Positions 19,808 through 28,406 of a DNA stretch of 64,000 nucleotides are shown one piece after another. The notes beneath the pieces are model-generated. The model saw nothing but the letters and a program-made list of their open reading frames with translations, had not been told where the DNA came from and did not search any database. Position 1 is the stretch's first letter; every line of letters begins with the position of its first letter. The stretch spans positions 324,767 through 388,766 of the forward strand of contig NZ_ATUW01000001.1 of NCBI RefSeq assembly GCF_000420405.1, given 5' to 3'. A program made the position numbers and the translations under genes. This DNA comes from Winkia neuii subsp. neuii DSM 8576. GTDB taxonomy: Bacteria > Actinomycetota > Actinomycetes > Actinomycetales > Actinomycetaceae.

Positions 19808-22255
19808 TCAGACCCCCAGCTTCGCCCTCACCCAGCGGGCGGCCATCATGGACGCATCGGTCACCCCAAAATCGGGTAAGTAGGCGCGACCAATGGCAAA
19901 ACCTACCGCAGGTAGCTCCGCTACGTCGGGAACTAACAGGTACATTGGTTCGTAAGTCGGTTGAAACTTTGCTTTAAACCTGGCTAACGACCTAAACCCA
20001 TAGACCGGCTCCAACATGCGCCCCACCCGATCCAACGAATCGGAAAGGAAAGCGCGTTCCTCAATCTCACTCGGTTCCTCGCCCGCCGGCGCCGGGGCAA
20101 GCGGCGCCCCCGACAAAGACACGAACTCTAAACCGGCTTCCTGGCAGGCAATAGCCTGTTCTACCAGCAGCAGCTCGATGACCTGTTTGAAACCGCCCTC
20201 GCGCCTGCGCATCACATCCAAGGTGCGGCCAACCAACTGCCCGTCTCGGTAAACCGGTAGCCAGGAAGTTACCCCGTGAATGGTGCGCTCATCGTCAACA
20301 GCAATCAAAAGCGACACGGCGGGATCTTGCAGCTCAGCCACCCCACCCAGGGTGAAATGCATTTCCGGCAACGCCTTGCCCTCGACCCAGCGGGCACAAA
20401 TCGCGCGAATCTGATCGCGCCCGCCCTCGGGAAGATCCTCCCAAGTTACCTCTTCGACGTGTACGCCCTCGCGAGCGGCCCGATTCTTTGCGGTGCGCAA
20501 ATCCTGATATTTCTTACCCACCAGCGTGAACGATGCCATCGGAACCACGGCCTCTTCAGCTACCCGCACGGCAGTCCAACCCAGATTCTGCGCCGCCTTA
20601 GCGACCTCGGCGTGGGTCGAATAGAGGGCGGGAATCCACCCGTTCTTCTGCGCGAATGCCCCGAACTCGTGGACGAGGCGACCCATGTTCGCAACCTTGC
20701 CCACCGGATCGGCGGTAGCCAAGGCCACGCCCTCGACAACGCGGTAACCCCACCCGGCAGAACCCGTCCTATCCGCCCAAGGTTGGTTGCCCGCCCACGT
20801 AGACATCCACGAAAGAGAACCGCCACCGGTTAGAACAAGTTCCCGCAAATGCGATTCCGCATCCAGGTTCGCGGGGCGGAAATAGGAGCGCTCCGCAGGT
20901 ACGAGCCGGCCCCTCGAAGTGAACGTACGCCAAAGTAAAAACACCAAGGCAATAGCCAGCAGATGGGCGGGAGGTCCCGCAAAAATTTGCACAAAGGTGC
21001 GGGGAGTCGACCAGGCACGCGGCTCCAAAGCGTAAAGCAGTAGCATAACGGCCAGGCCCACCGCGAAAATGAGTCCCGCCCTCTTGCCCATGAGCTTATA
21101 GGTGCCCTCTGCTGCATGCACGTGGAAGAAACCTTTAGTTGCAAGAAGCAGCACCAAAGCGCAGCCACTGATAGCTATCTGAAAATAGAGCGGAGGAAGT
21201 GCCGAAAAAATGTGTTGGGTAGAAAAAGTGAAGTCCTCAGGAACCAAATGCACCCACACCAGGGCGCGCACAACGCCCACAATTTGCACTGCCACCGCAA
21301 CAATCCAGGCTGCCCTGCGCGAACGCGACAACCCGTCCGCCAGAGCCAAAAACAGCAGGAAGAGGGCGACATGGTGAAGCAGGGGAGACATGGCCCCACC
21401 GCTGGCGCGCGCCAACTCCACCGTGCAAAGCGGATCGGCTATATGCGCCCTAATCGAGGCGAATCCATCGGGGAAACAGTGCGCTGCCAATGAAGCCGGC
21501 CGCAACCTAGAAATAAAAATTAGCCGTTCAATTTGCGCCATCGGCCCCGCAGGGTGCCTGAAAATGGCGCTAATAAGCCCCGAGGTGCCTAATGCGGCAA
21601 CGATTATGGCAATGTTAGCGGGAATGTCAGCGCGCGCCCCCATGGGCTTGCCGCGTCGAGCGCTCGCGGAAGGCGTGTAGCCAAGCACAAGGCCCGCAAG
21701 CGCGGCGCCGATGCGTACCACCTCAACCAAGTTCCCTACGATAAGGCACAACACCACCAAGGTGACAAATGTTGCCACGCGGATGCGGCGAGCCCCAATG
21801 CGACTAATCCGCCAGGTAGTGCCCACAAGCACCGCAATAACCCACGGCGAAAGAGAAACCACCGTTTCGTCAACCAAAACAGCCGAGGTGGAAAATCCTA
21901 CCGCGTAAAAGACAAATACAGTAAGTGCCCCAAAAATAATGCCGCAAAGGTGGCCACCCACGGCAATTAGTGCCAGGCGGGCAGAACCCAACTTTGGTTC
22001 CGCCCACGAACCTACAGCCAGGGCAAACGCGGTAGCTAGCAGCAGGGCAATCCCATCAGAGGTAGTAAAGACAGCAACTAAAGGGCGCGACCAACCAGGA
22101 AATTCGGTAAGTGCAAAACGAGCTAGCGGCCCGCGCGTAGAAGCAGCGGGGCCAATCCCCAGAGCGAGAGCTAAAGCAATGTTTGCCGCCCAGCCCAACC
22201 CCACTAGAACAAGGGTGGCGGGCGAGCGCAATAACGCGGACTTAATTCTGCTCAT
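19808..22255 (-). CDS. MprF-like aminoacyl-lipid synthase (membrane domain plus DUF2156)
   Basis: 815 residues from ATG at 22255, which shares bases with the stop codon of the upstream esterase (TGATG); the frame extends 26 codons further but those lie inside the esterase gene. The N-terminal half has many membrane helices, including a rhomboid-like region. The C-terminal third is DUF2156, the tRNA-dependent aminoacyl transferase domain of MprF: LTGGGSLSWMSTWAGNQPW, GYRVVEGVALATADPVG, LDVMRRREGGFKQVIELLLVEQ, FRSLARFKAKFQPTYEPMYL. Such enzymes add Lys or Ala from aminoacyl-tRNA to phosphatidylglycerol or, in corynebacteria, diacylglycerol, lowering envelope charge and sensitivity to cationic peptides. 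Amino acid and lipid acceptor are unknown here. Confidence 0.85.
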   Translation of the reverse strand: MSRIKSALLRSPATLVLVGLGWAANIALALALGIGPAASTRGPLARFALTEFPGWSRPLVAVFTTSDGIALLLATAFALAVGSWAEPKLGSARLALIAVGGHLCGIIFGALTVFVFYAVGFSTSAVLVDETVVSLSPWVIAVLVGTTWRISRIGARRIRVATFVTLVVLCLIVGNLVEVVRIGAALAGLVLGYTPSASARRGKPMGARADIPANIAIIVAALGTSGLISAIFRHPAGPMAQIERLIFISRLRPASLAAHCFPDGFASIRAHIADPLCTVELARASGGAMSPLLHHVALFLLFLALADGLSRSRRAAWIVAVAVQIVGVVRALVWVHLVPEDFTFSTQHIFSALPPLYFQIAISGCALVLLLATKGFFHVHAAEGTYKLMGKRAGLIFAVGLAVMLLLYALEPRAWSTPRTFVQIFAGPPAHLLAIALVFLLWRTFTSRGRLVPAERSYFRPANLDAESHLRELVLTGGGSLSWMSTWAGNQPWADRTGSAGWGYRVVEGVALATADPVGKVANMGRLVHEFGAFAQKNGWIPALYSTHAEVAKAAQNLGWTAVRVAEEAVVPMASFTLVGKKYQDLRTAKNRAAREGVHVEEVTWEDLPEGGRDQIRAICARWVEGKALPEMHFTLGGVAELQDPAVSLLIAVDDERTIHGVTSWLPVYRDGQLVGRTLDVMRRREGGFKQVIELLLVEQAIACQEAGLEFVSLSGAPLAPAPAGEEPSEIEERAFLSDSLDRVGRMLEPVYGFRSLARFKAKFQPTYEPMYLLVPDVAELPAVGFAIGRAYLPDFGVTDASMMAARWVRAKLGV

Positions 22256-23556
22256 CACTTGCCCTTCTCGATTCCTAGCTGCTGCATCATCCACGGCCAT
22301 TGTTGTTTCAATAGACTGCGCCAGACCGCCCACGAATGCCTGCCCTGGGTGTAGACAATCTGACCCACGTCAATTCCTTTCTTCTTTGCCTGCGCGTGCA
22401 CGCGCCTAGTTTTTGCTCCCGCGAACTTATCTTCGATTCCGAGCCCGAACCTACCCGACATGGCGGGGAAATGCCCGTTCTGCAGTAGGGGAGCGATCTG
22501 GTAGAGCTTCCACTTTTCTGCATCCCCCGCAAAAGCGTGCTGAATCGTGTAGCGGCGGGTGCCTATTTTTTGTTCAGCTTCCCCAGACATGTCAAAAAAG
22601 TGGCGGTAGGTGTTGGGTGCCTGCAATGCGAATTGGACCGCGCAGGTGCCCCCAAAACTTACTCCGGCAACCAGCCATTTGTCCGCGCTAGCAGCGGCCG
22701 GTAGGTTAGCTTTAACCCATTCGGGCATATCTTTAGTGGCGTAGGTAGAAGCGTTACCCCTAGTCGAATCCGCACACAGGGTGTTGTAAGTGGTAGATCC
22801 CGTAACGTCAGCTAGCACAAGAATTGGGGCAACGCCAGAATGAGTACTGGCATAACGTTCAGCCATCATGGGGGCGTTACCTAGTCGAACCCAGTCGTTC
22901 GGGGTGCCAGGGATACCGGCCAACAACACCAGCACAGGCAGCTTTGGTGGGCGCGGCCCCAGCGCGGCCGGAGGAAGATAAATATTTGCCGGGCGAGCCC
23001 GAAAACCAGACTTCTTGCCCGGAATTGTCACCTTAGTGAGCACCCCCCGCTTGGGAATATTGCCAAAGGATTTAGCATCCAGTTTCCGCTCGCTGCCCGC
23101 AGCCAGATGTAGCTTCTTCCAAGAAACGGTGTCAATCTTGCTGGGCCCAAAGAAAGATTCCATAGTGGGGTAGGCCTGGTATACCGCATTAGTACCAAGT
23201 GAGGCCCCAGCCGCAAAAACCGCAACCGCAACCAGTGCGCCCAAAAAGCGGGTTGCCCTCGCCAGGGTGGGGGCTTTAATCCCGAGGGCGAAACCCCCCA
23301 TAACTAGGGCGCTTACCGCCAAGACGATCCAAATATAAATGTGCCAGTCGAGCCCATCGGGAAAAGGCACCCAAAGGTAGTCAATTACGAGCAGCGTTAT
23401 TGCGGAGGCGCCCCCACCCGCAAGCAACGCCACAAAAGCTTTGCGAAAATACTTTTTTGCGCCCGCCGCCAGGGAAAACATTAAAGCGGTCGCGACGGCG
23501 ACAAGAATCCAGGCCAGCCACAAAGCATTGGGGCTAAGCAAGTTCGCGTCCCGCAC
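22255..23556 (-). CDS. Membrane-anchored putative esterase (esterase D/antigen 85-like)
   Basis: 433 residues from GTG. Four predicted membrane helices (about 12-135), then an extracytoplasmic alpha/beta hydrolase: oxyanion region PVLVLLAGIPGTPNDWVRLG, nucleophile Ser near 298 in GVSFGG, and catalytic His near 405 in TQGRHSWAVW. This resembles the putative-esterase family that includes mycolyltransferases and S-formylglutathione hydrolase. The stop codon overlaps the MprF-like start. In other bacteria MprF homologues are paired with hydrolases that turn over aminoacylated lipids, so a role as the aminoacyl-lipid hydrolase is a reasonable inference. Confidence 0.8.
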   Translation of the reverse strand: MRDANLLSPNALWLAWILVAVATALMFSLAAGAKKYFRKAFVALLAGGGASAITLLVIDYLWVPFPDGLDWHIYIWIVLAVSALVMGGFALGIKAPTLARATRFLGALVAVAVFAAGASLGTNAVYQAYPTMESFFGPSKIDTVSWKKLHLAAGSERKLDAKSFGNIPKRGVLTKVTIPGKKSGFRARPANIYLPPAALGPRPPKLPVLVLLAGIPGTPNDWVRLGNAPMMAERYASTHSGVAPILVLADVTGSTTYNTLCADSTRGNASTYATKDMPEWVKANLPAAASADKWLVAGVSFGGTCAVQFALQAPNTYRHFFDMSGEAEQKIGTRRYTIQHAFAGDAEKWKLYQIAPLLQNGHFPAMSGRFGLGIEDKFAGAKTRRVHAQAKKKGIDVGQIVYTQGRHSWAVWRSLLKQQWPWMMQQLGIEKGK

Positions 23557-23783
23557 ATCGACTCCTATTCTTTAAGGGCCTGGGCCCGGCAACAAAAACA
23601 TCTAAGAGTAGTCGCTATTATCTGTGTAAAACCTGAGCGTTTACTATTAGTTCTAAAGGAAACCTCCCGCTAGGGGCCTAGGCAGAGCCAGAAAGGCCCG
23701 ATTGTGGCCAATGACAAGGTTGCGAACCCAATAGAGGCGGTAGGGTAAGAAGTGCTCGAACGGGCATTTTAGAAAGGGGAAAC

Positions 23784-26162
23784 GTGGCGGATCCAAAAAA
23801 GGACGGGCCGGGTAAACTGACTCGCCGCGAACTGCGCCTACGTAGGCAAGGGCGCAGCTTGAACGCTAACGCTTCCGGCGCAACCAGCGCCCCGAAGGCC
23901 ACTTCGGATCCCAAGCCAGCCCCCAAGTCCTCCCAAAGCACAAGGCGTACTCAACACCCCAAAAGCGGCCAAGGCGCCACGAAAAGTAAGCGCGCAAGCA
24001 GCAGCAACAACCCGCCCTCGTACCAACCCAAACGCAAAACCAGCGCAGTTAGGTCCGATAGGGCAGTACAAAAACGCAACCAGAAGGCCAGGCGGACCTG
24101 GCCGAAACGGCTGGGAATCGGGCTGCTCGGCACCTTCCTACTAGGCATCATCGCAGCTGGATGCACCTTCCTAGTGGCATACGCAACAATGGACATACCC
24201 GGGCCCGACAAACTGGCGCAGGCGCAAACCTCCACAGTTTACTTCGCCGACGGCAAAACCGAGATGGGCAAATTCCAAACCCAAAACCGCCAAATCATCG
24301 ACGCCAGCAAACTACCCGACTACATTGGGCAAGCGGTAGTTGCCTCCGAAGATTCCACGTTCTTCGAAAATAACGGCATCGACGTCAAAGGCATCGGCCG
24401 CGCCCTAATAAACAACCTATTGGGCAGGCCCCGCCAAGGCGCATCCACGCTTTCGCAACAGTACGTAGAAAACTACTACACCGGCTCCACCTCAAACGAA
24501 CACGGCATCCGCGCCTACTTCGCCAAATTCAAAGAAACCATTTTGGCGCTGAAGATAAACCGCGAACAATCAAAAGACCAGATCCTAGGCAACTATCTGA
24601 ACACAATCTACTGGGGCCGAGGAGCATACGGCATTGAGGCTGCCGCCCACGCCTACTTCAACAAGCCAGCCGCCGAACTAACCCCCTCAGAGGCCGCGCT
24701 ACTAGCAGGAATCATTCCCGCGCCCTCCTCATGGGACCCCGCAATTGACCAGAATATGGCCCACAAACGTTGGGACCGCGTAGTCGACCGCCTAGTAAAA
24801 GACAACTGGATCCGTGCCGACGAAGCCGAAAAAATGGCCTTCCCCAAAGCTGCCGCCCCGCAGGCAGTACAGCCGTCACTAACCGGCACAAACGGGTACC
24901 TCTTGGCTCACGTGCGCCAAGAGCTGCGCTCCAAAGCCGGCTACAGCGACGAACAAATCGACACCATGGGCATGCAGATAGTCACCACTATCCAACCCGA
25001 CCGGCAAAAGGCGGCAGTTGACGCGGTAAACAACCTACCCGCCGACAGGCCAAAAACGCTGCGCACAGGCCTCGTCTCAGTCGACCCCGAAACTGGGGCG
25101 ATCGTAGCCGAATACGGCGGAGCCGACTTCCAAAAAGTACAGCGCTCAGCAGCCTTCCAAGACAACGCCATGGCAGGGTCCACCTTCAAGCCCTTCGCCC
25201 TAATCGCCGCACTGCAAAACGGCGACAGCATCTACTCGAGCGTCGACGGCTCTTCCCCACTAGCGCTAGGAGCCGGAAAAGTCTCCAACTACGCCTCCAT
25301 CTCGTTCGGGCCCGTCACTTACAAAAAAGCAACCCAATATTCCATCAACACCGCCTACGTGCGCATAAACCAAAAAGTTGGGCCCGCGACCACAAAACAA
25401 GTTGCAATCGACGCCGGCTACCCGCAAGACACCCCCGGCCTAGACGAATCGCCCACAAACGTGCTGGGTTCGTCCTCGCCGCACACAGTCGACATCGCCA
25501 CCGCATATTCCACAATTGCCTCGCGGGGAATACGCCGCGACGCCCACATTGTCGACCAGGTCAAAGACAAAGCCTCGGATGTGCTCTACAAGGCAGACAC
25601 CGCAGGTAAGCGTGTATTCGACGAAGACATAATGGACCAGACCACCGAAGCACTCCAATCCGTAGTGCAAGGCGGATCCGGCGACAAAGCCCTAGCCCTA
25701 GGCAGGCCCGCCGCAGCCAAAACCGGTTCGTCAGAAGAGAACCGTTCCGCCCAATTCGCAGGTTTCGTACCGCAACTAGTAACCGTCGTCTCCATGTACC
25801 AGGTAGGCGAAGATGGTTCCGAACAGTCCATCACCCCCTTCGGCGGCGTAGGTGAGGTTACAGGCTCCACCTGGCCTGCACAAGTGTGGACCTGGTACAT
25901 GCAAGACGCTCTAGCAAACACTCCGGTCGAACAATTCGAGGGCTGGCAGGCACCCCAATCCAGGCGTGCGCCTGCACCCGCCCCGGCCCCAGCCCCTAGG
26001 CAGCAGAGCCCACGTTCAGAAGAGGCCAGCCCTTCGCCCTCGGAAGAAAATGAGCGGGAAGAAGTCCAAGAAGAGTCCCCCCACGAGGAGGGGCAAAAAC
26101 ACAAAGAACAGCGCAACCAACCCGCCCCCGCGCCCTCGGAAGAAAAACAAAACAGGCAATAG
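23784..26162 (+). CDS. Class A penicillin-binding protein (transglycosylase/transpeptidase)
   Basis: 792 residues from GTG after AAAGGGGAAA. Basic, Ser/Lys-rich cytoplasmic N-terminus of about 110 residues, one membrane helix (about 112-135), GT51 glycosyltransferase domain with EDSTFFENNGIDVKGIGRA near 190 and GASTLSQQYVENYY near 220, then a transpeptidase domain with nucleophile STFK near 466, SIN near 519 and KTG near 646. The C-terminal 80 residues are a Pro/Ala then Glu/Lys-rich disordered tail, without a PASTA domain. It polymerises and cross-links peptidoglycan at the outer membrane face. Upstream of rpsF, an actinobacterial arrangement often seen for ponA homologues. Confidence 0.95.
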   Translation: MADPKKDGPGKLTRRELRLRRQGRSLNANASGATSAPKATSDPKPAPKSSQSTRRTQHPKSGQGATKSKRASSSNNPPSYQPKRKTSAVRSDRAVQKRNQKARRTWPKRLGIGLLGTFLLGIIAAGCTFLVAYATMDIPGPDKLAQAQTSTVYFADGKTEMGKFQTQNRQIIDASKLPDYIGQAVVASEDSTFFENNGIDVKGIGRALINNLLGRPRQGASTLSQQYVENYYTGSTSNEHGIRAYFAKFKETILALKINREQSKDQILGNYLNTIYWGRGAYGIEAAAHAYFNKPAAELTPSEAALLAGIIPAPSSWDPAIDQNMAHKRWDRVVDRLVKDNWIRADEAEKMAFPKAAAPQAVQPSLTGTNGYLLAHVRQELRSKAGYSDEQIDTMGMQIVTTIQPDRQKAAVDAVNNLPADRPKTLRTGLVSVDPETGAIVAEYGGADFQKVQRSAAFQDNAMAGSTFKPFALIAALQNGDSIYSSVDGSSPLALGAGKVSNYASISFGPVTYKKATQYSINTAYVRINQKVGPATTKQVAIDAGYPQDTPGLDESPTNVLGSSSPHTVDIATAYSTIASRGIRRDAHIVDQVKDKASDVLYKADTAGKRVFDEDIMDQTTEALQSVVQGGSGDKALALGRPAAAKTGSSEENRSAQFAGFVPQLVTVVSMYQVGEDGSEQSITPFGGVGEVTGSTWPAQVWTWYMQDALANTPVEQFEGWQAPQSRRAPAPAPAPAPRQQSPRSEEASPSPSEENEREEVQEESPHEEGQKHKEQRNQPAPAPSEEKQNRQ

Positions 26163-26261
26163 TGTGGCGGGCCTCGCCCGCAAAAAGGGTAGAGGTGGCG
26201 CGAAGATCCAGCTAAACTGTGTATCTGGCAACTTTGCACCCGCAAAGCGGCCAACGCAGAC

Positions 26262-26304
26262 CCTCCTGTCACGGAAAGACCGTGACCGCTCAGACCAAAG
26301 GAGG
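26262..26304 (+). promoter_or_regulatory. Likely S6:S18 autoregulatory mRNA structure in the rpsF leader
   Basis: CCTCCT (26262-26267) pairs with AGGAGG (26299-26304), which is the rpsF ribosome-binding site. Inside that outer stem GTCACGG (26268-26274), loop AAAGA and CCGTGAC (26280-26286) form a 7-bp hairpin. The 3' side has an asymmetric loop starting with CCG at 26286-26288. A stem, a hairpin and a one-sided loop carrying CCG is the described S6:S18 binding motif in rpsF leaders. Binding would hold the ribosome site closed. The pairing is seen; the function is inferred from the known motif. Confidence 0.6.
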
Positions 26305-26314
26305 TGGGTTATCA

Positions 26315-26602
26315 ATGCGTGAGTACGAACTCATGGTCATCCTGGACCCGCAGCTAGACGAGCGTGCAGTCCCTGCATCCATGGAAAAAGTCACCAAAGT
26401 TGTAACCAACAATGGTGGCACCGCCGAAGTTGACGTGTGGGGCAAGCGCCGCTTGGCCTACGAAATTCTAAAGCACTCCGAAGGCATCTACGTGGTTATC
26501 AAACTGAAGACCACGCCCGCGGACGCCAAAGAACTCGACCGTCAGCTCACTTTGAACGAAAGCGTTCTTCGTACCAAGCTGATGCGCTTGGACACCAAGT
26601 AG
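26315..26602 (+). CDS. rpsF: 30S ribosomal protein S6
   Basis: 95 residues from ATG at 26315, 10 bases after AAAGGAGGTGG; the frame is open upstream to 26219 but that stretch is leader [30 protein letters not shown] and the C-terminal [14 protein letters not shown] identify S6, which binds 16S rRNA together with S18. First gene of the rpsF-ssb-rpsR-rplI cluster. Confidence 0.98.
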   Translation: MREYELMVILDPQLDERAVPASMEKVTKVVTNNGGTAEVDVWGKRRLAYEILKHSEGIYVVIKLKTTPADAKELDRQLTLNESVLRTKLMRLDTK

Positions 26603-26631
26603 TAACCCAGTAGAACCAAAACGGAGGAATC

Positions 26632-27228
26632 ATGGCCGGAGACACCGTAATTACGGTAGTAGGAAACCTAACCGCCGATCCGGAACTCAGGTTCACGGCA
26701 TCAGGGGCGCCAGTGGCGTCCTTCACGATCGCCTCCACCCCCCGCCGGTACAACCGCCAGTCAGGGCAGTGGGAAGATGGCGAAGCCCTCTTCATGCGCT
26801 GCTCACTGTGGCGCCAAGCAGCCGAAAACGCTGCCGACTCGCTACAAAAAGGCATGCGCGTAATCGCGCAAGGTCGGTTGCAGCAGCGCTCATACGAAAC
26901 CCGTGAGGGTGAAAAGCGCACTGTCGTCGAAATGCAAGTAGACGAAATCGGCCCGTCCCTAACCTTCGCCACAGCCCGCGTCGAGCGCTCCCAACGCGGA
27001 GGCTCCGGCTTCAGCGGTGGTGGCCAAGGCGGCTACGGCGGCCAGCAAAACCAGGGCGGCTACGGCCAAAACCAAGGCCAGCCCCAAAACTATGGCCAGC
27101 AAAACCAGGGACAAGGTTTCGGTTCAAACGCAGGTTACAACGCGCCAACGGGTGGTTCTCCCGAAGACCCATGGAGCACCGGCGGTGCACAAGCCGGCTC
27201 CAGCTTCGACGAAGCACCCCCGTTCTAA
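26632..27228 (+). CDS. ssb: Single-stranded DNA-binding protein
   Basis: 198 residues. OB-fold domain (about 1-115: [59 protein letters not shown]), then a Gly/Gln/Asn-rich flexible linker with repeated GGYG and QNQG units (about 122-180) and the C-terminal SSB-Ct EAPPF, the docking tip for repair proteins. The last residues are less acidic than the usual DDDIPF. Lies between rpsF and rpsR in a standard cluster; AACGGAGGA precedes the ATG. Confidence 0.98.
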   Translation: MAGDTVITVVGNLTADPELRFTASGAPVASFTIASTPRRYNRQSGQWEDGEALFMRCSLWRQAAENAADSLQKGMRVIAQGRLQQRSYETREGEKRTVVEMQVDEIGPSLTFATARVERSQRGGSGFSGGGQGGYGGQQNQGGYGQNQGQPQNYGQQNQGQGFGSNAGYNAPTGGSPEDPWSTGGAQAGSSFDEAPPF

Positions 27229-27307
27229 AGCGCTGGGCCTAGAGCCCATTTCCAGGATTTTGCCCCACTAGGGGCTGCCGCAAGGCAAATGACCATAAGG
27301 AGAAGGC

Positions 27308-27556
27308 ATGGCAAGGCAGCAAAAGGCTCGCACTGTTAAGCCAATTAAAAAGAAGGCGAACCCGTTCCGGGGCGTCGAAAATGTAGTAATCGATTACAAA
27401 GACACCGCACTATTGCGCAAGTTCATCTCGGACCGCGGCAAAATCCGCGCCCGCCGCGTGACCGGTGTCTCCGTACAGCAGCAGCGTCTAATCGCTAAGG
27501 CCGTCAAGAACGCCCGCGAAGTTGCTCTGCTTCCGTACTCGTCATCCGGCCGCTGA
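27308..27556 (+). CDS. rpsR: 30S ribosomal protein S18
   Basis: 82 residues. After a basic N-terminus ([15 protein letters not shown]), the S18 core [53 protein letters not shown] is present. The usual N-terminal cysteines of zinc-binding S18 forms are absent, so this is the zinc-independent type. AAGGAGAAGG precedes the ATG. 79 bases lie between ssb and rpsR. Confidence 0.97.
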   Translation: MARQQKARTVKPIKKKANPFRGVENVVIDYKDTALLRKFISDRGKIRARRVTGVSVQQQRLIAKAVKNAREVALLPYSSSGR

Positions 27557-27571
27557 TAGGAGGGGAACACA

Positions 27572-28033
27572 ATGGCAGCACAGACAAAAGTTGTACTAAA
27601 CGCCGACGTCCCCAACCTGGGCGTCACCGGTGACGTTGTAACTGTTCGCGCAGGATACGCTCGTAACCTGCTGTTCCCGCGCAACCTGGCCTCCAAGTGG
27701 ACCCCGGGTGCACAGCGCCAGATCGACCAGATGCAGGCCGCTCGCCGCAAGCGCGAAATCGCCTCCATCGACGATGCGCGCGCGGTACGCGACGCATTGC
27801 AGGGCTCCGAGGGCGTTGCCATCACCAAGAAGGCAACTGACACCGGTCGCCTATTTGCGTCCGTGTCCAACTCCGAGATCGCGGAAGCGGTCAAGGAACA
27901 GCTCGGCCAGAGCATCGATCGTCGCGGCGTCTCTTGGGAAGCCCCGATCAAGACCACCGGCACCTTCAAGGTGAACGTTTCCCTTCACCCCGAGGTCAAC
28001 GCGACCTTGGTTGTAAAGGTTGACGGCGAATAG
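27572..28033 (+). CDS. rplI: 50S ribosomal protein L9
   Basis: 153 residues. N-terminal L9 domain (VVLNADVPNLGVTGDVVTVRAGYARNLLFPRNLASKW), a connecting helix with QIDQMQAARRKREIASI, and a C-terminal domain (LFASVSNSEIAEAVKEQLGQSIDRRGV, KTTGTFKVNVSLHPEVNATLVVKV). L9 binds 23S rRNA near L1 and affects frame maintenance. Last gene of the cluster, 15 bases after rpsR and followed by a terminator. Confidence 0.98.
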   Translation: MAAQTKVVLNADVPNLGVTGDVVTVRAGYARNLLFPRNLASKWTPGAQRQIDQMQAARRKREIASIDDARAVRDALQGSEGVAITKKATDTGRLFASVSNSEIAEAVKEQLGQSIDRRGVSWEAPIKTTGTFKVNVSLHPEVNATLVVKVDGE

Positions 28034-28049
28034 TTTCTATTCAGCCCTA

Positions 28050-28084
28050 TGGCCCGCCGCGCCCCGTGCGTAGCGGGCCATTTT
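28050..28084 (+). terminator. Rho-independent terminator after rplI
   Basis: TGGCCCGC (28050-28057) and GCGGGCCA (28073-28080) form a perfect 8-bp stem with a 15-base loop, then TTTT. Begins 16 bases after the rplI stop. Confidence 0.88.
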
Positions 28085-28150
28085 GCTAACCCCGAATCGG
28101 GAAATACCCCCTTATCGCTCACCTAGCGTTTCCCACATTCCCTTAACGCC

Positions 28151-28332
28151 CTTGCCCTTGTGCTTCGCGCAACGGTCGTTCGGTGGCCAGGTTGTGCAAG
28201 TGGTGTGTGCTCTTGCCCTTGTGCTTCGCGCAACGGTCGTTCGGTGGCCAGGTTGTGCAAGTGGTGTGCGTTCTTGCCCTTGTGCTTCGCGCAAATGCCC
28301 GACCGCACCCAGAGCGCACACCACTTGCACAA
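28151..28332. repeat. 61-bp direct repeat with an adjoining inverted copy
   Basis: Two almost identical 61-bp units start at 28151 and 28212 (each beginning CTTGCCCTTGTGCTTCGCGC); a third truncated copy of about 22 bp starts at 28273. Then CGCACACCACTTGCACAA at 28315-28332 is the exact reverse complement of 28253-28270 at the end of unit two, giving an 18-bp perfect stem. Each unit also contains the near-palindrome TTGTGCTTCGCGCAA. The whole 28034-28406 interval has no convincing gene; open frames here are created by the repeat itself. Purpose unknown. Confidence 0.9.
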
Positions 28333-28406
28333 GGCCCAAATGCGATGCGTAGCCGCCCTTTGCGGAACTCTGCGCCTGGCTTTTCATACGTCGATATTAT
28401 GAAGGC

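Noticed and set aside
26167..26181. GCGGGC-CTC-GCCCGC hairpin after the PBP gene as its terminator
   Set aside because: A short perfect stem is there but it is followed by A residues, not T, on the coding strand; only a weak case for termination.
25586..26272. 228-codon minus-strand frame opposite the PBP C-terminus
   Set aside because: Low-complexity antisense reading of the Pro/Ala/Glu tail; no homology features.
28151..28332. CRISPR array
   Set aside because: Repeat units are contiguous without unique spacers, only two and a bit copies exist, and no cas gene is near.
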